Positions 26,954-36,071 are shown, counted from the first letter of the stretch. The stretch: DNA of 64,000 nt from Saccharopolyspora spinosa NRRL 18395 (GCF_000194155.1 NZ_GL877878.1:3689557-3753556), one strand, 5' to 3'. The notes: a model not told the origin generated them from the sequence alone. A program made the numbers and translations.

Positions 26954-28819
26954 TCAGGCGTACTTCTCGCTCTCCGCGAACAACAACACGAACCCGACCC
27001 GGGCTTCCTTCGCCAGTTGCTCGAACTCGCTGCGCACGATGCTTCGCAGGGACCGGTCCGGATCGCCCAAGGGGTCCGACATCAACCACCTGGCCGCCAC
27101 CAGGCGGGCCAGGTTCGCATCCGCTGGGGCCGTCCGGACCAGCTCCTCGACCTGGTCCCGAGGTTCCCGGGCGGTGGACAACCTGTTGGGCGCGGAAGTG
27201 ATCAGTTCCAGGAGCTGCATCCACCGCCGGACCGCGGCTTCGGCGTCGATCTGCTCGAACTGGTGCCGGAGGTGCTTCACCGCGGAGTTCAGGTCCTCCA
27301 GCGCGAGCGCGTGGTACAGCGACAGCGCGACGTTCCCGCTTTCGCGGTGATGATCACGATGCCGGGTGTGCACCACCGCCCACCGTTGGGGGTGATCAGC
27401 TGGGCGGTTCCCCAGCTCGTGCAGCAGCAACCGGCGCAGCCACGGGTGCAGCACCAACTGCTCGCCGAACACCGACCACAGCCGGTTCCGGATCTCGTGC
27501 AGGGCGCCGGCATCGCTTTCCGTGCCGCCCCTGACGCCCGCGTGGGTGGCCAGGTCCAGGTTCGGCGCCGCCGACATTCCCACCAGCACTTCGCGCTGCG
27601 CCGGATCGAAGTCCTGCAGCAGGTAGTCGCGCGCCCGGCCGGCGAACGGGCGCTCGACTCCGCCTTCGAGCACGGTTCGCATCGCCAGGCCGGTCGGTCG
27701 ATCCCCCAACGTCGCACGCAGTTCGCGCGTGCTCCACGGATGACCGCGCGTCAGCTCGTGCACGAACGGCGCCGACGTGGTGTCGGCCGCGGTACGACCG
27801 ACGTTGGCGACCTCGGACACCGTCAGATCCCGCAATTCGACCGGGTACCACCAGGAATCCCGTCCGAGATCGACGTCTCGACCGTTCGTCCAGTCCGCCA
27901 GCCCGGCTTGCTCCGGGGTGCGGTAGCTGCTCCCCTGCGACCCCCACCGCGGATTCCACTGCCGGCTGGTCGCGATCAGCACGAGCGGATCAGGTTCCCG
28001 AGGGCTCCGCTCCCGGATGCTCAGCAGCAGGTCGACGAACCGGCTCCCGCCCGCCGCGTCGATGTTGTCCAGCAGCACCACGCAGTTCCCCCTGCGCCAC
28101 CTGAAACGCCTCAGGTATGCGGCGCGAAGGTCTGCCAGGAACGCGGCGCAGAACACTTCGTCCAGCAGGTCGGCGTCGGCGACGCCGATATCCACCAGGA
28201 CGTCCAGCACCTTCGCCGACCGCTTCGGCATCGACTGCTTGATGCCCGCCCCGCGCCCCAGCTTGCGCCGCCAGCGGAACGTCTCGACGGCGTGGAAGAA
28301 CGCGCCGATGGGCAGCTTCGACCACCAGGGCAGTGCCCCGGCCTGCAGCAAGCCGTCGATCACGCTCTCGATGCTGCTCCGGGTCCGATCGGACAGCTCC
28401 ACGTCCGCCGAAGCGGCGGCGCGGACCTGCGCCAGCGCCTTCTCCCGGTTGTCCGGGTCCGGCTCGGCGCCGACGGCCAAAAGGCAAAGGTCCAGCTGGC
28501 GAAAGGGGATCCGGTGGACACCTTCGTGCTTCTTGCTGAGATCGAAGTGGAGTTCGGTGATGATCTCCCTCGGCGCCCTCGCCCGCTTGGCCACATCGAT
28601 CGAGGCGTGCGGCACCTGATGAGCGCAGTTCCGCTCGATGTCGGCGAGCGTCGCGGTCTTGCCGCTGCCCCGCGGACCGAACAGGACGATGACCGGCAGT
28701 TCCCGGTCGGGTTCCCCACCACCGCGCGGCTTCCGCCGCCGCACGCATTCCCCGACGAGCGTCTTGACAATGCCTGCGCGCCCAGGTAACTCGACATCGC
28801 CTGCCATCCGGTGCTCCAC
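26954..28819 (-). CDS. large P-loop NTPase (STAND/AAA-like) paired with binding protein
   Basis: A 621-residue cytosolic protein. Walker A is GPRGSGKT (residues 48-55), Walker B CVVLLDNID (about 246-254), and a sensor-like LVLIATSRQ follows at 280-287. A region of about 190 residues between A and B is unusual, longer than in normal AAA domains. The C-terminal third is helical, with tryptophan- and arginine-rich segments and no recognised repeats or effector domain. The GTG 28817-28819 start has GGGGAGGGG upstream; ATG 28805-28807 is also possible. It is the first gene of the operon with the membrane-anchored binding protein. The two may form a signal transducer in which ligand binding outside controls the NTPase inside (inference). 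Confidence 0.75.
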   Translation of the reverse strand: MEHRMAGDVELPGRAGIVKTLVGECVRRRKPRGGGEPDRELPVIVLFGPRGSGKTATLADIERNCAHQVPHASIDVAKRARAPREIITELHFDLSKKHEGVHRIPFRQLDLCLLAVGAEPDPDNREKALAQVRAAASADVELSDRTRSSIESVIDGLLQAGALPWWSKLPIGAFFHAVETFRWRRKLGRGAGIKQSMPKRSAKVLDVLVDIGVADADLLDEVFCAAFLADLRAAYLRRFRWRRGNCVVLLDNIDAAGGSRFVDLLLSIRERSPREPDPLVLIATSRQWNPRWGSQGSSYRTPEQAGLADWTNGRDVDLGRDSWWYPVELRDLTVSEVANVGRTAADTTSAPFVHELTRGHPWSTRELRATLGDRPTGLAMRTVLEGGVERPFAGRARDYLLQDFDPAQREVLVGMSAAPNLDLATHAGVRGGTESDAGALHEIRNRLWSVFGEQLVLHPWLRRLLLHELGNRPADHPQRWAVVHTRHRDHHRESGNVALSLYHALALEDLNSAVKHLRHQFEQIDAEAAVRRWMQLLELITSAPNRLSTAREPRDQVEELVRTAPADANLARLVAARWLMSDPLGDPDRSLRSIVRSEFEQLAKEARVGFVLLFAESEKYA

Positions 28820-29038
28820 CCCCTCCCCACCGCCAGACGAGCCACCATGTCGTCACCCGCTGTAGCACGTCAAGCGAAAGAGGAGGAATTACTCCAAGTT
28901 GCCGCAAGTACAGGAATCGCCCAGGACGCGCGGCTTCTCGTGCAGTCGCGCAGCGCGTTCGAACCGTCGCGGTGGCCAGTCCGTCAGCTCACGGACCTGA
29001 TCACAATTCACAGTTCCACAGTTCACCGAAACCGGTTG

Positions 29039-29180
29039 TTGACGTCCTCCCCACGGCTAAAGCCGGGGGGTTCCAACCAGCGCTAACGCCGGTTGAGGTT
29101 CCTGCTTCACGGACCGCCTAACGGCGAGGTCTCCACAGGCTGTCACCGCCCGTCCGGCGGCGAGAATGTTCTTCGCCGCG
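29039..29180 (-). ncRNA. probable TnpB omegaRNA (reRNA) at the right end
   Basis: In IS605-type elements the guide RNA is transcribed in the tnpB direction from the 3' end of tnpB through the right-end hairpin, and the sequence just outside the element acts as guide. Here the scaffold would end with the 29070-29049 hairpin and GAGGACGTCAAC. The guide would be the next ~16 nt on the minus strand (about 29038-29023, starting AACCGGTTTCGG). Boundaries are inferred, not seen. Confidence 0.5.
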
Positions 29181-30274
29181 TTCACGTCAGCGTGCGCGGT
29201 GTGGCCGCACTGGGTACACCGAAAAACCGCTTGGCTCTCACGGCTTTCCGGGTCCACAGCACGGCACACCGCGCACGTCTGCGACGTGTACGCAGCAGGC
29301 ACCTTCACGATCTCGCTGCCGGTATAGCGGGCAGCGTTACGCAGGGCCAGTTCAAGCTTGTGCCAGCCTTTGTCGAGGATGGCGCGGTTCAGGCCGGACT
29401 TTTGGGCGACGTTCCGGCCGGGTTCTTCGGCGGTTCCGCTCGCCGACCGGGTCATGTTCCGGGTACGGAGGTCTTCCAGCACGACCAGCGCGTTGCGGTC
29501 GGTGAGCTCGGCCGCGACCTGCGAGCAGAAGTCCGCTCGCCGGTCGCGTTCGCGCCGCTTCAACCGGCGCATCTTGCCGAGCGTCTTCTTACGGTTCGCG
29601 CTGCCCCGCTTCTGCCGGGAAAGCTTCTGCTGCAACCTGCGGTAACGCTCATCCGCGCCAGGCGAGACGAAATCGCGGTCAATGAGCTTGCCGTCACTGG
29701 TAGCTACCGCTGCCGCGACGCCACGGTCGACACCGACGCCGCTGTGGGGTGCGGCGTGCCGTTGTGGGGTGGTGGCGCCGTCGTCGACGAGGAACGACAC
29801 GAACCAGTCCCGGCCGTCGCGGGACACTGTCGCGGACCGCACGGCACCGCCGAGCTGGCGGGTCATGCGGAACTGCACCCACCCCAGCTTCGGGAGCTTC
29901 GCCCGTCCCCACCGCTTGTTCAGCCGCTCGACCTCGATGAGCTTGCCCATCGGGAACCGCAACGACGGGTTCCAACGCTGCTTGCCGCGCCACTTAACCC
30001 GGAACGTGCCGTGGTCGCGGCACGCCCGGTCCAGGTCCTTCAACGCCTGCTGGAGGATGTGCGACGGCGCGGTCTTCAACCAGTCGTGCTCGGTTTTCGC
30101 GTCGGCGAGCTGTCCGGCTTGCTCGTGGTAGTTCATCCACGCCCCGCGCCGCCGGTACTCGCGGCGTTGTTCCAGGGCGGTGTTCCACACTGCCCGGCAG
30201 ATATTGCCGAATTCCTCGCACTGGGCGGCCTGCGCGGTGGTGAGCTTCAAGCGGTAGCGACGTCCCGTCAGCAT
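29057..30274 (-). CDS. tnpB: IS605 TnpB, RNA-guided nuclease
   Basis: A 405-residue TnpB with all RuvC catalytic acids in place: Asp183 (GVGVDRGVAAAV), Glu267 (ALVVLEDLR) and Asp363 (HADVNAAKN). The zinc ribbon CAVC..CTQC (Cys334, 337, 353, 356) is intact. TnpB proteins cut DNA guided by an RNA copied from the element's right end and are thought to preserve the element after excision. The stop codon lies inside the right-end hairpin at 29049-29070. The gene begins 4 bp after the tnpA stop. Likely active. Confidence 0.93.
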   Translation of the reverse strand: MLTGRRYRLKLTTAQAAQCEEFGNICRAVWNTALEQRREYRRRGAWMNYHEQAGQLADAKTEHDWLKTAPSHILQQALKDLDRACRDHGTFRVKWRGKQRWNPSLRFPMGKLIEVERLNKRWGRAKLPKLGWVQFRMTRQLGGAVRSATVSRDGRDWFVSFLVDDGATTPQRHAAPHSGVGVDRGVAAAVATSDGKLIDRDFVSPGADERYRRLQQKLSRQKRGSANRKKTLGKMRRLKRRERDRRADFCSQVAAELTDRNALVVLEDLRTRNMTRSASGTAEEPGRNVAQKSGLNRAILDKGWHKLELALRNAARYTGSEIVKVPAAYTSQTCAVCRAVDPESRESQAVFRCTQCGHTAHADVNAAKNILAAGRAVTACGDLAVRRSVKQEPQPALALVGTPRL

Positions 30275-30278
30275 CGGC

Positions 30279-30677
30279 TCACCGGGCCTTCTGCTGTTCG
30301 ACGTAGCGCTTGATGACCGACAGCGGTGCGCCGCCGACCGTCGCGACGAAGTAGCTGTTGGTCCACAGCGTCGGAAGCTTCGACCGCAACCACGGGAACT
30401 CTTCCCGCAACACGCGCGACGAACGTCCCTTCATCGCTTTGACCAGCTTGTGCACCCCGTACTGCGGGTCGACTTCGACGAGAAGGTGAACGTGGTCCGG
30501 CATCGTTTCCAGCTCCACCAGCCACGCCCCCTTCTCCTCGACGACTTCCCGGATGAGCTGCTTCAAGCGTTCTTCCATCCGGCCACCGATGACCCGGCGC
30601 CGGTATTTCGGGCACCACACAACGTGGAACGCGCACTGAAAGGTGATGTTCGCGTTCGATCGCAGCGTGACGGCCAT
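30279..30677 (-). CDS. tnpA: IS200/IS605 TnpA, Y1 HUH transposase
   Basis: A 132-residue single-strand transposase. The HUH metal motif is MPDHVHLLVEVDP (His62, His64) and the nucleophile is Tyr125 in VIKRYVEQQ. KYRRRVIGGRMEERLKQLI and AMKGRSSRVLREEFPWL are family hallmarks. ATG 30675-30677 is chosen to fit the family N-terminus; GTG 30684-30686 would add three residues. It excises and inserts the element as a single-strand circle. All catalytic residues are present. Confidence 0.93.
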   Translation of the reverse strand: MAVTLRSNANITFQCAFHVVWCPKYRRRVIGGRMEERLKQLIREVVEEKGAWLVELETMPDHVHLLVEVDPQYGVHKLVKAMKGRSSRVLREEFPWLRSKLPTLWTNSYFVATVGGAPLSVIKRYVEQQKAR

Positions 30678-30997
30678 ACCCAGCACTATACAGCACCGAG
30701 CTATCTAACGTTGGCAGGGTTACCGCTGGGCACGTCAGGATCGGACTTGACGTGCTAACCCCACGGATAAATCCGGGGGACTGCGCACTACGTCTACCTG
30801 ATCATCAGCTGTGCGTGGCCTAGGACTGCGTGAGTGCCGCACTTCTAGGGCGGGCACGCGATGCCCAAGCGGTCACACTGGAGTCCGAGCGCCAGGCCTA
30901 CGATCAGGCAGACCATGGCTCGAACAGCACCTCGGCACCACGCCGTACGACGCCTGGGAGGGAGTGCCCGAACCACACCACGACCCAGCATCCATGC

Positions 30998-31319
30998 ACA
31001 TCACGGCCGACCGGGCGACCCACACCCTCGACGGCGATCCACCGCCGAAGACCGCTGGGGGCCATCTCGCCGGGGTCGGGAAACCAGGAAAAACCGAATT
31101 CCCGCCTGGCTGGAGCCGAACAGACATTCTGAACCGGATTCAGGTGTGGCGAAAGATCCAGACAGCCCGCCGGTGCTCCAGCCGAACGGCCGATGGAAGA
31201 CCGTCGGCGTCCGGGACGGTGTTTTCATCGAGGTCGTCCTCGACGGAAACGGCAGCATCGTTACCGGCTACCCCAAGAGTGGGCCCGGCGTGCAGCAGAA
31301 CCCGAAGAGAAATGTGATC
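30998..31319 (+). pseudogene. EndoU-type nuclease toxin domain, frameshifted remnant
   Basis: Frame 1 gives HITADRATHTLDGDPPPKTA, GGHLAGVGKPGKTEFPPGWS, then RTDILNRI. After a one-base shift near 31137 the sequence continues VAKDPDSPP, NGRWKTVGVRDGVFIEVVLD, GNGSIVTGYPKSGPG. This is the bacterial EndoU RNase domain, found at the C-terminus of polymorphic toxins, with two histidines and the terminal T-G-Y motif. No secretion or repeat part precedes it. The second half runs without a stop into the immunity-like gene. It is probably a silent orphan cassette. Confidence 0.7.
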
Positions 31320-32165
31320 ATGAACGAAGTCGAATTCATGAACAGGACGGACACCCTTTTCCAGGGAATGCGGGAGCGCATTCCCCAAGAGACTTATTCG
31401 TTCATGTCCAGCGCCGCGCATGCTGGCGAGCACTACGAGGTCCTCGACGTGCTGTTGGCCATGCTGAAGCAGAACCGCTTCCCGATCTCATGGTCGGAGC
31501 GGGACGAACTTCGCACGATCATGGAATCAGTACCACTACCGATCGACATGTGCGACTTCATCAACGACTGGCAGAACATCGTTGCGTCGCTGAACATCGT
31601 CGATGAGGAACCGGCCCGGGACGGGCATGAAACGCTGGTGACGTCCGGGCCAACGATCATCGTCCACGAGAACCCCGACTTCGGTCGCACGCTGCGGACT
31701 CAAGTCGGGCTGCACGTCGACCTGCCGCCCCGGTTGTACGAGCCGTTCGTGGATCACTTCACCTCCGCCGTCGGAGTGGGTGTCCAGATCAACCTCACCC
31801 GCACCAACCCCGACGAGTACCTGAGAGGGGGAAAGGTCCACAAACCCACGACGGTGGAAGCGAATTTCGTGCCCTCGTTGATCCAAGGGATCAGCTCGGG
31901 CTCCATCTGGGGCGGCGGCATCCTACTGCGCGGCTTCGAACAGTGGTGGACCAAGGCCCGTTCCGGCGCCGAGTCCCTTGTTCGGCAAATACCCGCGATC
32001 CTGGCTGCAGAACGACACGGAGGCGACAACTTCCACATCGCCCTCGCAGAGCTGTCTACATCCACTGTGGATCAGGTCATCGCGATATTGGCCGAGTCAG
32101 AGGTGCTCGACGCGTTTCCCGAGCCCGTCCCACCAATCCCGGTGTTCAAGTATCCGTCGATGTGA
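31320..32165 (+). CDS. putative immunity protein linked to the EndoU cassette
   Basis: A 281-residue protein. The first ~95 residues (YEVLDVLLAMLKQNRFPISW, SERDELRTIMESVPLPID) are helical and resemble small immunity proteins such as those of MafB/EndoU toxins, where an L-x-x-Q-x-x-P-I-S turn is common. The C-terminal 170 residues (VGLHVDLPPRLYEPFVDHFT onward) are not recognised. ATG 31320 lies 2 nt after a TGA in the other frame. It follows an EndoU domain directly, as an immunity gene should. Assignment is by position and mild resemblance only. Confidence 0.5.
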   Translation: MNEVEFMNRTDTLFQGMRERIPQETYSFMSSAAHAGEHYEVLDVLLAMLKQNRFPISWSERDELRTIMESVPLPIDMCDFINDWQNIVASLNIVDEEPARDGHETLVTSGPTIIVHENPDFGRTLRTQVGLHVDLPPRLYEPFVDHFTSAVGVGVQINLTRTNPDEYLRGGKVHKPTTVEANFVPSLIQGISSGSIWGGGILLRGFEQWWTKARSGAESLVRQIPAILAAERHGGDNFHIALAELSTSTVDQVIAILAESEVLDAFPEPVPPIPVFKYPSM

Positions 32166-32168
32166 CCG

Positions 32169-32657
32169 TCAGCCCTGCGCGGCCAGCCAACCGAAGCGGC
32201 GCAGGGCACTCGCGAAGCGCTCGGACTCACCGGCCAATCTGCCCAGGCGTGCGGTGTCCACATCACCGGCCGTAATGCGGCTCGCCTCGTCCGCCAGGTC
32301 CTGTTGCAGCACCAGCATCGCGGATACCATCTCGCGCGGCGTGTCGATCCGCGCCGGGATCATCCCGTCCATCGCCGTGCGGATGGCAAGGCCCGGAAAC
32401 CGGGATGCCACAAAGCAATCCGTGCACTCCTGCTTGCCCACCGACAGCCCGGGGCACTGCTCCCCCGGCAGCGAGCAGTCCTCGACTTCGTCTGCCTGAA
32501 ACAGCCGGCAGCACCAGGAACGGACCAATGAAGCGCCTGCGCCGCAACGGATATGCGCGAACCGGCACCACTCCGGCACAAACCCCTTCCGGTACTGGAA
32601 ATGCCGAAGCTGGTTTACTGGTCGGATAGATGAACCAAATTCCGATTCCATGGACAT
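32169..32657 (-). CDS. cysteine-rich hypothetical protein
   Basis: A 162-residue protein of unknown family. Eight cysteines crowd into residues about 31-83: WCRFAHIRCG, SWCCRLFQ, EDCSLPGEQCPG, QECTDC. This suggests a metal-binding or disulfide-rich part. The C-terminal half is helical (DTPREMVSAMLVLQQDLADE, RLGRLAGESERFASALRRFG). GAGGAGGGG before ATG 32655-32657 is a strong ribosome site, so it is probably real. It is divergent from the XRE regulator gene and convergent with the immunity-like gene; possible link to either is unproven. Confidence 0.55.
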   Translation of the reverse strand: MSMESEFGSSIRPVNQLRHFQYRKGFVPEWCRFAHIRCGAGASLVRSWCCRLFQADEVEDCSLPGEQCPGLSVGKQECTDCFVASRFPGLAIRTAMDGMIPARIDTPREMVSAMLVLQQDLADEASRITAGDVDTARLGRLAGESERFASALRRFGWLAAQG

Positions 32658-32790
32658 CGCCCCTCCTCGCCATGTTCTCTCGTCTCAACCACCCGATGTG
32701 GTCATTACTGAAGTGTGCTGCAACATGACACCATCAACAACGCCGTGATCATGGACGCAACAGGTGACCAGCGTGCGAACGGAGAAGATC

Positions 32791-33617
32791 ATGACGCGAA
32801 CCCGAAGAGGACGGGCACTTGGGAATGCGCTCCGCGAGAGCAAGGACTGACAGTCCGTGGCTTTGCCACCCGGCTTGGCCGAGACCCTGGGGTCTTGTCG
32901 AGATGGGAAACTGGCGATCGGATACCCAAGCCGGAGCAGGTCGCTCAGATCTTGACCTCGCTGGGCGTTAACGGGCAGCGCTACGAGGAGATCATCGATT
33001 TGGCTTATGGCGCAAGTGATTCGAGCTGGGTGGCGACAACACTCCCCGAGAATCGGCAGCAGCTCGCTGCCCTGCTCGACCTAGAGCAAAGCGCGACCAA
33101 GATAATCGAGGTGTCGCCCCTACTGATCCCCGGATTGGTGCAGACAACCGATTACATCCGAGGCATCATGGCCTCAGGTCTGCCCGCTGGAGAACTTGCG
33201 ACCCGTGTCTCGATCCGAATCGGGCGACGAGAAGCGCTGACTGGCCACAAGCCCGTGCAGTTCGTGGCCCTGATCGGCCAGCCAGCGCTGAAACAGGTCA
33301 TCGGTTCCCCTGAAGTTCTCACCGAGCAGCTCAGATACCTCCTTAAAGCCGGGCGACGCGCGAACATCGAACTGCGGATCATCCGGCCGGACATCGGCTG
33401 GAATCCCGCGCTGGAGGGGGCATTCAGCCTGATCGAAACGCCTTCTGGGGTGGCAGTCCATCTAGAAAACCGAAAGTCGGGGCTTTTTCTTCATGAAGAA
33501 GCAGACATCCGCATATACAGACAGGCGATCGAGATGGTACGACAAGCGGCGCTGGGTCCTGAAGATTCGGCAAGGCTCATCGCGGACTTGATTGGCAGGA
33601 TGGAGCGCAAGAAATGA
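32791..33617 (+). pseudogene. XRE/DUF5753 regulator, N-terminal frameshift
   Basis: A Scr1-like regulator of the type paired with DUF397 proteins in actinomycetes. ATG 32791 with GGAGAAG upstream gives the family start MTRTRRGRALGNALRESKD and then a stop. One base away the homology continues: GLTVRGFATRLGRDPGVLSR, WETGDRIPKPEQVAQILTSL. So one base is lost or gained near 32845-32850. From there the helix-turn-helix and the DUF5753 domain (EVSPLLIPGLVQTTDYIRGI, RKSGLFLHEEADIRIYRQAI) are intact to 33617. A longer frame opens at ATG 32715 but has no family-like start. Either a real mutation, an alternative start, or a sequencing error. Confidence 0.75.
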
Positions 33618-33790
33618 CCAACTCGAAGGTATGGATCAAGTCGTCCCGCAGTCAGAACACCACAACCTGCGTAGAGTTAACAACCGACCTTGACGAGATC
33701 CGTGACTCCAAGGACCCGCATGGCCCCACGCTGCGTGTCGACGTCGCTGGGTTCGTGCAGGCCGTCAAGAGCGGACGGTTCGACCGCTGA
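33614..33790 (+). CDS. DUF397 protein
   Basis: A 58-residue protein reading MTNSKVWIKSSRSQNTTTCV, then DEIRDSKDPHGPTLRV, then FVQAVKSGRFDR. W-x-K-S-S-x-S and the R-D-S-K..G-x-x-L pattern are the DUF397 signature. The start overlaps the XRE stop as ATGA (33614-33617). DUF397/XRE pairs are abundant in Streptomyces and relatives, where the XRE protein binds and is countered by the small partner (Scr1/Scr2 type), an arrangement resembling toxin-antitoxin modules. Here the partner gene is frameshifted at its start. Confidence 0.85.
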   Translation: MTNSKVWIKSSRSQNTTTCVELTTDLDEIRDSKDPHGPTLRVDVAGFVQAVKSGRFDR

Positions 33791-33830
33791 GTAACGCCGG
33801 GGCACCCCGCGCCAACCACCGGTGATGGGT

Positions 33831-34146
33831 GGATGAGGCGAACGGCCTCTTCGTTACGCCTATTGACGCGAACAGTCCGTTCGCTCCACCCCAAGAACCC
33901 GACAGCGAAGCCGCATCGACGAGGCGAACGGCCCATTCGTTACACCTACTGACGCGAACAGTCCGTTCGCTCCACCCCAAGAACCCGAGTGCAGCGGTGA
34001 GTGGATGAGGCGAACGGCCTGTTCGTTACGCCTATTGACGTGAACAGTCCGTTCGCTTCACTTCAAAAGCCGGACAGCAAGGGTAAGTGGATGAGGCGAA
34101 CGGCCTGTTGGTTGCTCCTATTGACGTGAACAGTCCGTTCGCTTCA
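33831..34146. repeat. array of four palindromic repeats (D-G), 86-bp period
   Basis: Copies D (33831-33890), E (33921-33976), F (34003-34061) and G (34088-34146) have left arms GCGAACGG starting at 33838, 33924, 34010 and 34096, exactly 86 bp apart. Right arms read GAACAGTCCGTTCGCT; loops share CCTAYTGACG. The separating ~30-bp stretches are themselves related (CAAGAACCCGA and GAGTGGATGA parts recur). The array fills the gap between the convergent DUF397 and acyl-CoA carboxylase genes. Confidence 0.85.
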
Positions 34147-34238
34147 TTCCAGCGACGCCAGATGCACCACCGCCACCACCGCACAACGAGTTCCCGAGCA
34201 GTCTCGACGCCTGCCCAAAAGACCAAGGCCCCGGACGT

Positions 34239-36002
34239 TCAGTCCTTGAGCTCGCAGAGCGCGGTGCCCTGGGATACCGAGTCGCCCGGCTGGGCCGACA
34301 GGCCAGTCACCGTGCCCGCCTTGTGGGCCGTGACCGGGTTCTCCATCTTCATCGCTTCCAGCACCGCGATCAGGTCGCCAGCCGCGACGTCCTGGCCGTC
34401 GGTGACCGCGATCTTCACGATGGTGCCCTGCATCGGCGCGGTCACCGCGTCGCCGGACACCGCGGCCCCCGACTTGCCCGCGGAACGCTTGCGCGGCTTC
34501 GCCTTGGCCGCCGGGGCGGCCGAGGACACCGCCAGCTCCGCGGGCAGCGACACCTCCAGGCGGCGTCCGCCGACCTCGACGGTGATCGTCTGCCGCGGCT
34601 CCGGCTCCTCCGCCTCGACACCGCCGGTGAACGGTTCGATGGTGTTGTCGAACTCCGTCTCGATCCACCGGGTGTGCACGGTGAAGCCGTCGGTGCCGAC
34701 GAACGCAGGGTCGCGGACGATCGCGCGGTGGAATGGCAGCACCGTGGCCATGCCGTCGACGACCATCTCGTCCAGCACCCGCCGCGACCGCTCCAGGGCC
34801 TGCTGCCGGTCGGCGCCGGTGACGATCACCTTGGCCAGCAGCGAGTCGAACTGGCCGCCGATTACGCTGCCCGACTCGACCCCGCCGTCCACTCGGACAC
34901 CCGGTCCATGCGGCGCGACGAAGTGGGTCACGGTGCCCGGCGCGGGCAGGAAGTTGCGGCCCGCGTCCTCACCGTTGATCCGGAACTCGATCGAGTGGCC
35001 GCGCGGCTCGGGGTCGGCCGTGATCTGCAGCTTCTCCCCGGATGCGATGCGGAACTGCTCGCGGACCAGGTCCAGGCCGGTGGTCTCCTCCGAAACCGGG
35101 TGCTCGACCTGCAGGCGGGTGTTGACCTCCAGGAACGAGATCGTCCCGTCCAAGCCCACCAGGAACTCCACGGTACCCGCGCCGTAGTAGCCGGCCTCGG
35201 CGCAGATGGCCCGCGCCGCCTCGTGGATGGTGCGGCGCTGCTCGTCGCTGAGGAACGGCGCCGGGGCCTCCTCGACCAGCTTCTGATGCCGCCTTTGCAG
35301 CGAGCAGTCACGGGTGCCCACGACGACCACGTTGCGGTGCTGGTCAGCGAGGACCTGCGCCTCGACGTGGCGCGGCCGGTCCAGGTAGCGCTCCACGAAG
35401 CACTCGCCGCGGCCGAACGCCGTCTCGGCCTCGCGCACCGCCGACGCGTACAGCTCGGGGATCTCCTCCAGCGTCCGGGCGACCTTCAGGCCCCGACCGC
35501 CGCCGCCGAAGGCGGCCTTGATAGCCACCGGCAGCCCGTGCTCCTCGGCGAAAGCGACGACCTCGTCGGCGCCCGCCACCGGGTCTTTCGTCCCCGGCAC
35601 CAGCGGCGCCCCGGCGCGGGTCGCGATGTGCCGGGCGGTGACCTTGTCACCGAGGTCCCGGATCGACTGCGGCGACGGCCCGATCCAGATCAGGCCCGCG
35701 TCGAGCACCGCCTGGGCGAACTCGGCGTTCTCCGACAGGAAGCCGTAGCCGGGGTGCACCGCGTCGGCTTCCGCGCGCTTCGCGACGTCGATGATCTTGT
35801 CGATGTTCAGGTACGACTCACCAGGTGTCGAACCGCCCAACGCGAAGGCCTCGTCGGCCAGCCGCACGAACACCGCGTCGGCGTCGGGCTCGGCGTAGAC
35901 GGCGACGGAGGCGATGTCCTCGTCCTTGCAGGCGCGGATCACCCGCACCGCGATCTCACCGCGGTTGGCGATCAGGACCTTGCTGATCGACGTCACGTCC
36001 AC
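34239..36002 (-). CDS. accA: acyl-CoA carboxylase alpha chain (biotin carboxylase + BCCP)
   Basis: A 587-residue chain that carboxylates biotin with ATP and bicarbonate. The biotin carboxylase part starts [20 protein letters not shown] and carries the ATP-grasp glycine loop [14 protein letters not shown] and [21 protein letters not shown] linker rich in Ala/Lys leads to the carrier domain with biotinyl Lys552 in EAMKMEN. GTG 36000-36002 is chosen: GAGGAG is 9 nt upstream, whereas TTG 36009-36011 abuts it. It is third in the pccB-accE-accA operon, 69 bp after accE. Confidence 0.93.
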   Translation of the reverse strand: MDVTSISKVLIANRGEIAVRVIRACKDEDIASVAVYAEPDADAVFVRLADEAFALGGSTPGESYLNIDKIIDVAKRAEADAVHPGYGFLSENAEFAQAVLDAGLIWIGPSPQSIRDLGDKVTARHIATRAGAPLVPGTKDPVAGADEVVAFAEEHGLPVAIKAAFGGGGRGLKVARTLEEIPELYASAVREAETAFGRGECFVERYLDRPRHVEAQVLADQHRNVVVVGTRDCSLQRRHQKLVEEAPAPFLSDEQRRTIHEAARAICAEAGYYGAGTVEFLVGLDGTISFLEVNTRLQVEHPVSEETTGLDLVREQFRIASGEKLQITADPEPRGHSIEFRINGEDAGRNFLPAPGTVTHFVAPHGPGVRVDGGVESGSVIGGQFDSLLAKVIVTGADRQQALERSRRVLDEMVVDGMATVLPFHRAIVRDPAFVGTDGFTVHTRWIETEFDNTIEPFTGGVEAEEPEPRQTITVEVGGRRLEVSLPAELAVSSAAPAAKAKPRKRSAGKSGAAVSGDAVTAPMQGTIVKIAVTDGQDVAAGDLIAVLEAMKMENPVTAHKAGTVTGLSAQPGDSVSQGTALCELKD

Positions 36003-36071
36003 AGTGGTCAACTCCTCATTTCCCGGCGCGACGCCGGACGGCTGGCGAAATCTTGTTGGCGGGCAACGACA

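Larger units (their letters stand above)
29039..30795 (-). mobile_element. IS200/IS605 family insertion sequence (tnpA + tnpB)
   Basis: A complete-looking element with a Y1 transposase and TnpB. Each end has a related hairpin rather than terminal inverted repeats: 29049-29070 (CCCC..GGCTAAAGCC..GGGG) at the right end and 30759-30779 (CCCC..GGATAAATCC..GGGG) at the left end. Each is followed on the minus strand by ACGTCAA. A second left-end hairpin pairs GCACGTCA (30730-30737) with TGACGTGC (30748-30755). Exact ends are estimated from the spacing seen in known family members and may be off by some bases. Confidence 0.85.

Noticed and set aside
33831-34146. CRISPR-like array: repeats at constant 86-bp spacing
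   Set aside because: The ~30-bp intervals are related to each other rather than unique, the repeats are long palindromes that also occur elsewhere singly or in pairs, and there are no cas genes.
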